DNA from: an uncultured Pseudomonas sp.
GTDB lineage: Bacteria > Pseudomonadota > Gammaproteobacteria > Pseudomonadales > Pseudomonadaceae
DNA: 6,145 nucleotides
Assembly: GCF_946885885.1 (NCBI RefSeq)
Contig: NZ_CAMPHN010000230.1
Location: 1 to 6,145 of the forward strand
Direction of reading: 5' to 3'
Both the position numbers and the translations under genes were made by a program. Below the pieces are notes generated by a model, which was not told where the DNA came from, searched no databases, and saw only the letters and a program-made list of their open reading frames with translations. Below are positions 1 through 4,860 of this stretch, one piece after another (the first letter of the stretch is position 1; each line of letters begins with the position of its first letter).

Positions 1-124
1 CTGCGCCTGGAGGACCGGCATTCGGCGCCGCTAACCTGCGCGGCCCGACCCACCCGGGAGCAGCGCTTAGGCTGACTGCCGCAATCGCCTTCAGGGCGTT
101 CCGACGCGAGGTCCGTCGCGTCAG
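1..124 (-). CDS. Partial gene with Tat signal peptide, apparent CTG start, runs off left edge
   Basis: The frame stays open from position 124 to the window edge (41 codons). With CTG read as residue 1, residues 6-12 are S-R-R-N-A-L-K, close to the twin-arginine consensus S/T-R-R-x-F-L-K. A short Ala/Ile/Val/Leu-rich core (about 13-22) and a Pro-Gly-Trp follow, as in Tat signal peptides, so the product is probably exported folded to the periplasm. The mature protein lies outside the window and its function cannot be named. An in-frame stop at 137-139 bounds the frame. No ATG, GTG or TTG lies between that stop and the arginine pair; CTG at 122-124 is the only near-cognate choice. It begins 4 nt after the preceding membrane-protein stop, which suggests translational coupling. 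GGTGATCC at 134-141 could pair with the 16S rRNA tail, but may be chance. A sequencing error at the start is the main alternative. Confidence 0.55.
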   Translation of the reverse strand, partial: MTRRTSRRNALKAIAAVSLSAAPGWVGPRRLAAPNAGPPGA

Positions 125-128
125 AAGG

Positions 129-566
129 TCAGCGGATCACCATCAAATACAGGCCGCAAGCGAGGGCTACAAAGCCAGCAGGGATGGCGAGCAGGGAGAT
201 CCTATCGATCAGTGCGGACTGCTGGATCACCTCGGAAAGGTCGTCCATTTCAGCCGAGACGCGGCGCTTGAGAACGGGGATCAGGCAGAGCACGTTGCCG
301 AGCACCGCCGCCCCACCCGCCACGACCTTGAGCGCGTAGATGCCGTCGACGCGCGCGGGTTCGATCAGCAGCAAGCCGCTGACGAGCACCAGGCTGAAGG
401 CCGGCATCTCGAAGAACAGATCGATCTTGCGGTGCAGCCGCGCCACCGTATAGCCCTGGTTTCTGCTCTGCGCCCGACCTTGCTCGATCAGGTATTCGAC
501 CGCCACCACGCCGAACCAGAAGGCCACGGCGAACAGATGAAGCTGCAGCAGAAGATCGAATCGCAT
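129..566 (-). CDS. Small four-helix integral membrane protein (DUF2269/CopD-like appearance)
   Basis: A 145-residue protein with about four hydrophobic segments at residues 5-27, 50-68, 76-98 and 122-144, and no cleavable signal peptide. The N-terminal segment L-H-L-F-A-V-A-F-W-F-G resembles the first helix of small inner-membrane proteins such as DUF2269 and CopD-like families. Polar residues in or next to the helices are His10, Glu24, His45, Lys47, Asp49, Glu53 and Lys80. Two histidines could in principle bind haem or metal, but this is not shown. The ATG at 564-566 was chosen because GAGGAG lies 7 nt upstream and because the hydrophobic protein starts there. The longer open frame upstream is an antisense-type shadow over the crotonase gene. 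It starts 11 nt after the upstream crotonase stop, so it is cotranscribed. Its role is unknown: possibly an electron-transfer partner for the Tat-exported product encoded next, or a transporter component. Confidence 0.8.
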   Translation of the reverse strand: MRFDLLLQLHLFAVAFWFGVVAVEYLIEQGRAQSRNQGYTVARLHRKIDLFFEMPAFSLVLVSGLLLIEPARVDGIYALKVVAGGAAVLGNVLCLIPVLKRRVSAEMDDLSEVIQQSALIDRISLLAIPAGFVALACGLYLMVIR

Positions 567-577
567 GCGCCTTCTCC

Positions 578-1411
578 TCAGTCTCTGACCAGGCCAGGAG
601 TTTTGCTGGGGGTATCGGGGCGTCTGTCCGGGTGGTCTCGCTCGATAAAGCGACGCAGGCCCTCGCGGGTCTCGGGTTGGTGGATCGAGCGGTTGAAGCA
701 CTCCGCCTCGATTCTCAGCCCTTCCGCCAGCGGTTGGCCGTAACCACGGACGGCCGCTTCCTTGTCGGCGCGCATCGCGGGTTGCGGCAGCGTGCACAGG
801 AATTGCGCCAGTTCCATCGCGCGCTCCAGCGAGCCTCCGGTGGGCACGACCTCGTTGGCCAGGCCGATGGCGAGGGCCTGCGCGGCCGAAATGACCTTGC
901 CCGTCAGGATCATTTCCATCGCCCGGCCCATGCCAACGATGCGTGGCAGGCGTTGGCTGCCGCCATCGGCCAGGCCAATGTTCCAGCGCCGGCAGGTCAC
1001 GCCGAACGAGGCATGTTCTTCGGCGATGCGCATATCGGCAAAGCAGGCCCACTCCAGGCCGCCCGCATAGGCAGCGCCGTTCACCGCTGCGATCACCGGT
1101 TTGTAGATGTCCGTCCAGCGGCTCGGGCCGAGGATCCCAGGACGCTCGCCGCGGTCGTGCGCCGCGATCTCCTCCACGCTGGACGGCACCAGATCGAAAC
1201 CGGCCTCCAGGTCTCCGCCGGCGCAGAATGCCTTGTCGCCGGCCCCGGTGATGATGGCGACGAGGGCGTCCGGGTCATCGCGAAAGCGGGTCCAGGCTTC
1301 GATCAGCTCCAGGTGAGTGGTTGGCCCGATGCAGTTGCGCTTGTCCGGGCGGTTGAAGCGGATGATCCGGATCGGCCCGTGTGCCTCGTAGTCGATTTGG
1401 GTAAACGTCAT
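578..1411 (-). CDS. Crotonase-family protein (enoyl-CoA hydratase-like), one catalytic Glu replaced
   Basis: A 277-residue cytoplasmic crotonase-fold protein acting on an acyl-CoA. Family marks are N-R-P-D-K-R-N at 20-26, the oxyanion-hole segment A-F-C-A-G-G-D at 61-67, K-P-V-I-A-A-V-N-G at 104-112 and A-G-G-L-E at 116-120. Glu120 matches rat mitochondrial hydratase Glu144. Aligned without gaps from F-G (136-137) to G-G-S-Q-R-L (150-155), the position of the second catalytic Glu164 is Cys140, followed by Arg-Arg-Trp. Water addition by the usual two-Glu mechanism is therefore doubtful, and the enzyme may be an isomerase, hydrolase, lyase or atypical hydratase. The start at 1411 has GAGGA 9 nt upstream and gives a normal family length; longer frames add an Arg/Cys-rich stretch unlike the family. 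It lies 28 nt after the nitroreductase stop and 11 nt before the membrane-protein gene. Confidence 0.9.
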   Translation of the reverse strand: MTFTQIDYEAHGPIRIIRFNRPDKRNCIGPTTHLELIEAWTRFRDDPDALVAIITGAGDKAFCAGGDLEAGFDLVPSSVEEIAAHDRGERPGILGPSRWTDIYKPVIAAVNGAAYAGGLEWACFADMRIAEEHASFGVTCRRWNIGLADGGSQRLPRIVGMGRAMEMILTGKVISAAQALAIGLANEVVPTGGSLERAMELAQFLCTLPQPAMRADKEAAVRGYGQPLAEGLRIEAECFNRSIHQPETREGLRRFIERDHPDRRPDTPSKTPGLVRD

Positions 1412-1439
1412 AGCAAGTAGTCCTCGGGTGGTCGTTGCA

Positions 1440-2174
1440 TCAATGCCAGGAAACGCTCCGTTCGGGGGGAAAGCGCAAGCGTGGAATGTAGACAGCACGC
1501 TCCGCCGGCATCCCGACCGCCAGCAACATGATCGGAAGGGCGCCCTTGGCAATCGGCAGCAACTGTCTGAGGCGCTTCTCATCGAAGCCCTCCATCGGGC
1601 AGGTGCTGTAGCCATGGCTCTGGAACGCCAGCATCAGGTTCTGCGCCGCCAGCGCCGTCGACTTCACGGCCCAGAGACGCATCTGCTGCAAGCTGTTGGG
1701 GCTGCGCATGACCGGGCGCCTGAGCCCCATCAGCCTGACCAGCTGCCGTTTGAACAAGCCACGCCAACCCAGCCAGCCCTGATCGTATTGAAAGGGCGCG
1801 GTCTTGCCGTAGAAGTGCGTAATAGCCTTGGGCACGCTCGGCTCCGGCCAGAAGCGCAGCACGTCGGCACAGGCCTGCTTCCATCTGTCGCTGTGCGCCA
1901 GGACGGCAATCAGCAACGGTGCTTTCGCCGCGCTCTGGTCGAGGCACACCTGCTGCAGCCGCTGCAGCAACGTAGGGTCGCGCACCACCTGAAAGGACCA
2001 GGGCTGCAGGTTGCATGAACTGGGGGCCAGCATGGCAAGCTCCAGGCATTCGCGGATCACCCCATCGGGCACCGTTTCAGCCGTGAAGCGACGCACGGCG
2101 CGCCGGCTCTCCACCAGATCGCGGAACTGCTTGGCGGGCTCCTCGGTTTGCTGCCGGGGCGCGACGGCAATCAC
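1440..2174 (-). CDS. Nitroreductase-family FMN oxidoreductase
   Basis: A 244-residue protein with the nitroreductase fold, a family of usually dimeric FMN-dependent NAD(P)H oxidoreductases. Visible marks are S-R-R-A-V-R-R-F at 23-30, the typical N-terminal FMN-phosphate contact, and A-P-S-S-C-N-L-Q-P-W at 50-59, another FMN-site motif. The C-terminal half contains a run of hydrophobic helix (A-A-Q-N-L-M-L-A-F) and ends with a Pro/Arg-rich tail (R-F-P-P-E-R). The GTG at 2172-2174 was chosen because it overlaps the hydrolase TGA as GTGA, a classic coupling junction, and the family motif follows at the expected distance. An ATG at 2237 would add 21 Arg-rich residues inside the hydrolase gene. 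Family members reduce nitro groups, quinones, enones or halogenated rings. In this operon, reduction of a CoA-linked or free intermediate is plausible, but the substrate is not visible. Confidence 0.88.
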   Translation of the reverse strand: MIAVAPRQQTEEPAKQFRDLVESRRAVRRFTAETVPDGVIRECLELAMLAPSSCNLQPWSFQVVRDPTLLQRLQQVCLDQSAAKAPLLIAVLAHSDRWKQACADVLRFWPEPSVPKAITHFYGKTAPFQYDQGWLGWRGLFKRQLVRLMGLRRPVMRSPNSLQQMRLWAVKSTALAAQNLMLAFQSHGYSTCPMEGFDEKRLRQLLPIAKGALPIMLLAVGMPAERAVYIPRLRFPPERSVSWH

Positions 2175-3094
2175 CGGACGCCCCCGCCGCCCCAGTGGCT
2201 CCGCTGCATGGCGGGTTCGCTTTGCGTGGCGAACCAAGCGAGCGCCTCATCCCAGATGTCCGTGGCCGAGGCGCGGAAGTAGCCCATATGGCCGATGGGC
2301 TGCGCGGGTGTTTGCGGGAACAGATCGCGCGCCAGCAAAGGCGCATTGCGATAGCCCGTGATAAAGGCGTCCCGCGAGGCGGGCGGCGCCCAGGGATCGT
2401 CCACCGCGTTGGCGAAAATGCACGGCATGCGCACTTGCGCGTACAGGCGCGCGACGGACTCCATGGCGGGATCGTCGAAGAAATAATGGGGGTGCGCGCA
2501 CCAGCGCTTCCAGTCCTTGTACACCCCCAGGGGCAGGTCGTCGCCCATGCCCAGAACGCTCCAGGCCATATAACCCTTGTAAGCGACGATCAACGGCAGA
2601 ATGCAGGACCACAACAGGCGCACCTTGATGGCTTCCAGTTTGGGCATCCAGCCCGCCCACCCGGCGCCGGTACCGAGGCAATAGGCCGCGCTGATCTTCT
2701 GCTGATTGGGCAGCAGGCCCAGGGCGTGGCCGCCGAAGGAGTGGCCGACCCAGAACAGCGGCGTTGCGCCATCGTCGATGAACTCGACGGCCGCGGCCAA
2801 GTCGCGGAAGCCCCAGTCCAGATAGGACATCTCGAAGCCTTTCAGCGACTTGGGGCCAGACTCGCCGATGCCCCGGTAATCGACCGTCAGCACGTTGAAG
2901 CCCTGAGCGCTGGCATGCTGGGCGAAACGGCGGTAGAAGCGCTGTTGCACGCCGGTCGCCCCGGCCATGATCAGGTTGCCCTTCAGCTGGCCCTGGGCGG
3001 AATAGCGGGTCGCGGCCAGGCGGTAACCGTCGTCGGCCACCAGCGTCAGCCGCTCGATCACCGAGAAGGCTTTGCTGCAAGCGGGTGGCGTCAT
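2171..3094 (-). CDS. Alpha/beta hydrolase (COG4757-like)
   Basis: A 307-residue alpha/beta-hydrolase, probably cytoplasmic since no signal peptide is seen. The nucleophile elbow is G-H-S-F-G-G at 117-122 (Ser119). The acid is likely Asp233 (or Asp232) in V-D-D-P-W-A-P-P, and the base His269 in I-G-H-M-G-Y-F. V-D-Y-R-G-I-G-E-S-G at 71-80 is the usual strand-turn before the nucleophile. The middle region (about 145-210) is rich in Trp and Tyr and probably forms the cap over the substrate. The overall pattern recalls COG4757 predicted hydrolases. It could be an esterase, a thioesterase or a C-C bond hydrolase; nothing decides among these. The ATG at 3094 has GGGAG 8 nt upstream and overlaps a small upstream ORF as ATGA. 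An alternative ATG at 3109 would add 5 residues but has a weaker ribosome site. The 3' end overlaps the nitroreductase start by 4 nt. Confidence 0.9.
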   Translation of the reverse strand: MTPPACSKAFSVIERLTLVADDGYRLAATRYSAQGQLKGNLIMAGATGVQQRFYRRFAQHASAQGFNVLTVDYRGIGESGPKSLKGFEMSYLDWGFRDLAAAVEFIDDGATPLFWVGHSFGGHALGLLPNQQKISAAYCLGTGAGWAGWMPKLEAIKVRLLWSCILPLIVAYKGYMAWSVLGMGDDLPLGVYKDWKRWCAHPHYFFDDPAMESVARLYAQVRMPCIFANAVDDPWAPPASRDAFITGYRNAPLLARDLFPQTPAQPIGHMGYFRASATDIWDEALAWFATQSEPAMQRSHWGGGGVR

Positions 3095-3159
3095 TGGGGG
3101 CGCTCCCATTGCTCGGCGAGGAAGGTGAATACCGCCAATGGCGCTTGGTATTGCAGCAT
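3091..3159 (-). CDS. Possible 22-residue ORF coupled to the hydrolase gene
   Basis: A 22-codon frame beginning M-L-Q-Y-Q-A-P-L and ending A-E-Q-W-E-R-P-Q fills the gap between the first crotonase and the hydrolase. It has a good ribosome-binding site (AAGGGG, 7 nt before ATG), and its TGA overlaps the hydrolase ATG as ATGA. It starts 24 nt after the crotonase stop, in the same frame. The peptide has a hydrophobic middle (L-A-V-F-T-F-L-A) and a charged end, but is too short for a sure membrane helix. It could be a coupling leader that delivers ribosomes to the hydrolase start, a genuine microprotein, or chance. I recognise no relative. Confidence 0.4.
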   Translation of the reverse strand: MLQYQAPLAVFTFLAEQWERPQ

Positions 3160-3183
3160 CTTTATGCCCCTTGCCCTTGAGAG

Positions 3184-3981
3184 TTAACGGCCTTTGAACG
3201 CCGGCTCGCGCTTTTGCATCATCGCCATCACGCCTTCACGAACGTCCTCGCTCTTGATCAAGGCGAACAGCAGTTCGTTGAGCTTGGAGAGCGCGGCATC
3301 GTCGCCTTCGTCGCGCGCCTGGAAGGCAGACTGCAAGGTGGCTTTGATCGCCAGCGGTGCGGCCTTGGCAATGCGCTCGGCGTATTCGATGGCGCGCGCC
3401 AGCTCCTGGCCGGGCTCGACGACCTCGGTCAGCACACGCATGGCCAGCGCCTCGGCAGCGTTGAACTCTTCGCCGGTCAGCATGTAGCGCATGGCGTTGG
3501 TCCAACCCGCGGCCTGGGTGAAGCGCACGGTGGAGCCGCCGGACGGCGGAATGCCGCGCAGCACTTCCAGGTGGGCGAAGCGGCTGTTGCTGGCGGCGAT
3601 GGCGATGTCGGCGTTGAGCACCAGCTCGATGCCGGCGGTCCAGCAGGTGCCCTGCACGGCAACCACGACCGGCTTGGTGCGGCGCGGCTTGGAGACACCC
3701 CAGGGATCGATACCCTCGCCCGGGTACTTGAAACCGCCCGACGCCAGCTTCGGCGTCAGCTCCATTAGGTCGAGGCCGGCGGTGAAATGCTCGCCATGGG
3801 CGAACACCACGGCGCAGCGCATCTCATCGTTACGCTCGTACTCGCCCAGGGCCAGGGCCAGGTCGGTCAACATGGCGCTGTCGAACGCATTGCGTTTGCC
3901 GGCCCGGTCGAGGCCGATAAGGAACAGAAGGCCACGCTGCTCTCGGGTGACGCGACCCGAACCGCTGTTTGCTTCGCTCAT
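3184..3981 (-). CDS. Crotonase-family protein (enoyl-CoA hydratase/isomerase), first gene of the operon
   Basis: A 265-residue cytoplasmic crotonase acting on an acyl-CoA, probably hydrating a 2-enoyl-CoA or shifting its double bond. Marks in order are D-R-A-G-K-R-N-A-F at 25-33, the oxyanion-hole segment H-F-T-A-G-L-D-L at 65-72, T-K-P-V-V-V-A-V-Q-G at 102-111 and A-G-I-E-L at 116-120. F-A-H-L-E-V-L-R-G at 135-143 follows. Glu119 and Glu139 have the same 20-residue spacing as Glu144 and Glu164 of rat hydratase, so both general acid/base residues are present, unlike in the other crotonase here. The ATG at 3981 has AGGAG 9 nt upstream. A 19-residue upstream extension is rejected because it would run into the leader and lacks a ribosome site. 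It is the promoter-proximal gene, divergent from the TetR regulator, with a roughly 77-nt predicted leader. Confidence 0.92.
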   Translation of the reverse strand: MSEANSGSGRVTREQRGLLFLIGLDRAGKRNAFDSAMLTDLALALGEYERNDEMRCAVVFAHGEHFTAGLDLMELTPKLASGGFKYPGEGIDPWGVSKPRRTKPVVVAVQGTCWTAGIELVLNADIAIAASNSRFAHLEVLRGIPPSGGSTVRFTQAAGWTNAMRYMLTGEEFNAAEALAMRVLTEVVEPGQELARAIEYAERIAKAAPLAIKATLQSAFQARDEGDDAALSKLNELLFALIKSEDVREGVMAMMQKREPAFKGR

Positions 3982-4012
3982 GGGAGAACTCTCCTGGCTG
4001 GATAAGGGGGTC

Positions 4013-4033
4013 GCCCGGCGATTACAGCCGGGC
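4013..4033 (-). promoter_or_regulatory. Stem-loop in predicted leader of the crotonase operon
   Basis: GCCCGGC at 4013-4019 and GCCGGGC at 4027-4033 form a perfect 7-bp GC-rich stem around a 7-nt loop. It lies between the predicted operon start site (about 4058) and the ATG at 3981, ending about 31 nt upstream of that codon and clear of the ribosome site. It may stabilise the mRNA 5' end or modulate expression. No U-run follows, so it does not look like a terminator. Confidence 0.45.
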
Positions 4034-4042
4034 CTCAATTAC

Positions 4043-4086
4043 TTACCGAATGTTCGGTTTTGCAAAACTAAACAAACATTCGGTAA
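4043..4086. promoter_or_regulatory. TetR-type operator region with 12-bp inverted repeat
   Basis: TTACCGAATGTT (4043-4054) and AACATTCGGTAA (4075-4086) are exact reverse complements, 20 bp apart. The left arm is part of a near-complete palindrome, ACCGAA-TG-TTCGGT, at 4045-4058. The right arm belongs to a weaker copy, AACAAA-CA-TTCGGT, at 4071-4084, centred 26 bp away. The right copy fills the spacer between the -35 and -10 of the leftward promoter, and the left copy covers its predicted start site. Binding of a regulator dimer to both would block operon transcription. The adjacent tetR gene is the natural candidate. Symmetry is seen directly; binding is inferred. Confidence 0.75.
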
Positions 4087-4093
4087 CCGTCAA
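4065..4093 (-). promoter_or_regulatory. Predicted sigma70-like promoter of the crotonase-hydrolase operon
   Basis: Reading leftward, TTGACG (4093-4088) is a near-perfect -35. A 17-bp spacer follows, then TAGTTT (4070-4065) as a weaker -10. The start site would be near 4058. The weak operator copy fills the spacer, which fits repression by a TetR protein. Confidence 0.55.
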
Positions 4094-4094
4094 A

Positions 4095-4123
4095 TTGAGG
4101 CATCAAGCCTTATGACGTAGAAT
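4095..4123 (+). promoter_or_regulatory. Predicted sigma70-like promoter of the divergent tetR gene
   Basis: TTGAGG (4095-4100), a 17-bp spacer and TAGAAT (4118-4123) make a good promoter, with a start near 4130 and a leader of about 25 nt to the GTG at 4155. Its -35 lies 1 bp from the -35 of the opposite promoter and 8 bp from the inverted repeat, so regulator binding could also affect its own gene. Confidence 0.6.
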
Positions 4124-4154
4124 CACCCCGACTTATCGAGAGCAGGTTTACCCC

Positions 4155-4730
4155 GTGCGCCCATTGAAAGTATCTCGCGATGAACTGCTGCTGCGTTGCG
4201 CCAACACCTTCAAGCGCCTCGGCTACAACGGCACCACCATGGATGCGCTGTCGGCGGCTTGCGGGCTGACCAAGGCGTCCTTCTACCACCACTACCCGAA
4301 CAAGGAATCGCTCCTGCGGGATGTGCTGGCGTGGACCCACGAACAGCTCGGCCAATCGCTGTTCGCCATCGCCTTCGACGAGAGCCAGACGCCCCAGGAA
4401 CGGCTCGGCCGCATGGGACGCAGGGCCAAAAAGCTGTTCCAGGACGACTCGATCGGCTGCCTGATGGGAGTGATTTCGGTCGATGCGGCCTATGGCAAGG
4501 CCGAGCTGATGGAGCCGATTCGGCGCTTCATGGATGACTGGGCCGCCGCGTTTGCCAAGCTCTTTAGCGCCAGCTACAGCCAGCCCGAGGCGCACAGCTT
4601 GGCGCGACAACTAGTGGCCGATTTCGAGGGGGCCATCTTGCTCGCTCGAATCTATGGCGACCCGAGCTACATAGACGCAGTGACCGAGCGCGGCCTGCGC
4701 CAGCTGGAGCCCATGGCCGCTGGCGCCTAG
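4155..4730 (+). CDS. TetR/AcrR-family transcriptional regulator of the leftward operon
   Basis: A 191-residue DNA-binding protein. The N-terminal TetR domain is clear: helix 1 at about 7-22, then T-T-M-D-A-L-S-A-A-C-G-L-T-K-A-S-F-Y-H-H (27-46) as the helix-turn-helix, followed by Y-P-N-K-E-S-L-L. The C-terminal half (about 60-190) is the helical ligand-binding and dimer domain; it includes G-C-L-M-G-V-I-S-V and a D-F-E-G-A segment typical of several TetR subfamilies. The start is GTG at 4155, with a modest AGCAGG 8 nt upstream; no better start lies before the DNA-binding domain. It is divergent from the crotonase operon and shares a 173-bp region containing the inverted repeat, so it is probably its autoregulated repressor. 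The ligand is unknown; acyl-CoA intermediates are common effectors for such neighbours. Confidence 0.93.
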   Translation: MRPLKVSRDELLLRCANTFKRLGYNGTTMDALSAACGLTKASFYHHYPNKESLLRDVLAWTHEQLGQSLFAIAFDESQTPQERLGRMGRRAKKLFQDDSIGCLMGVISVDAAYGKAELMEPIRRFMDDWAAAFAKLFSASYSQPEAHSLARQLVADFEGAILLARIYGDPSYIDAVTERGLRQLEPMAAGA

Positions 4731-4749
4731 CAGGCTGTAGAAAAACTAC
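4731..4749. repeat. Possible fragment of a dispersed intergenic repeat
   Basis: CAGGCTGTAGAAAAACTAC immediately follows the tetR stop codon. From memory it resembles a short sequence with one base changed that recurs downstream of genes and near element ends in Pseudomonas genomes. It contains a small GTAG-A5-CTAC inverted repeat, and it reads with a T-run on the minus strand. Only one copy lies in this window, so repeat status cannot be shown here. Confidence 0.25.
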
Positions 4750-4792
4750 TGTGTTGCATGCAGGCATCGGCGCTTAAGTGAGGGCTGACTTC

Positions 4793-4831
4793 GTAGGGTG
4801 CGCACGGCCTAGGCGGCCCCACACCCCCTAC
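4793..4831. terminator. Imperfect hairpin between convergent genes, possible bidirectional terminator
   Basis: GTAGGG (4793-4798) pairs with CCCTAC (4826-4831), and GGCC (4806-4809) pairs with GGCC (4815-4818) around a 5-nt loop, with an imperfect middle. It sits between the tetR gene ending at 4730 and the leftward gene ending at 4861, where a shared terminator is expected. There is no clear U-run on either strand. It may instead be a remnant of a GTAGGGTG-type intergenic repeat. The rest of 4731-4860 shows nothing I can name. Confidence 0.3.
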
Positions 4832-4860
4832 CCATTGCGGCCTCTGTACCTGCCAGGTCG

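Noticed and set aside
567..1052. N-terminal extension of the membrane-protein frame
   Set aside because: The upstream part is Arg/Pro-rich and overlaps the crotonase gene in another frame; the ATG at 566 has a strong ribosome site and starts the hydrophobic protein.
632..1420. Rightward open frame of 262 codons opposite the second crotonase
   Set aside because: The leftward frame carries the full set of crotonase motifs; the opposite frame is low-complexity and Arg/Gly/Ala-rich.
1428..2018. Rightward open frame of 196 codons opposite the nitroreductase gene
   Set aside because: It mirrors the nitroreductase codons, has no ribosome site or recognisable domain, and is best explained as a GC-bias shadow.
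2195..3187. Long rightward open frame of 330 codons opposite the hydrolase gene
   Set aside because: It is antisense to a clear alpha/beta hydrolase with an intact triad; its Arg/Gly/Gln-rich composition shows no fold, and such frames are common in GC-rich DNA.
4110..4610. Leftward open frame of 166 codons opposite the first tetR gene
   Set aside because: The plus-strand frame has a clear TetR helix-turn-helix; the opposite frame crosses the divergent promoter region and has no recognisable domain.
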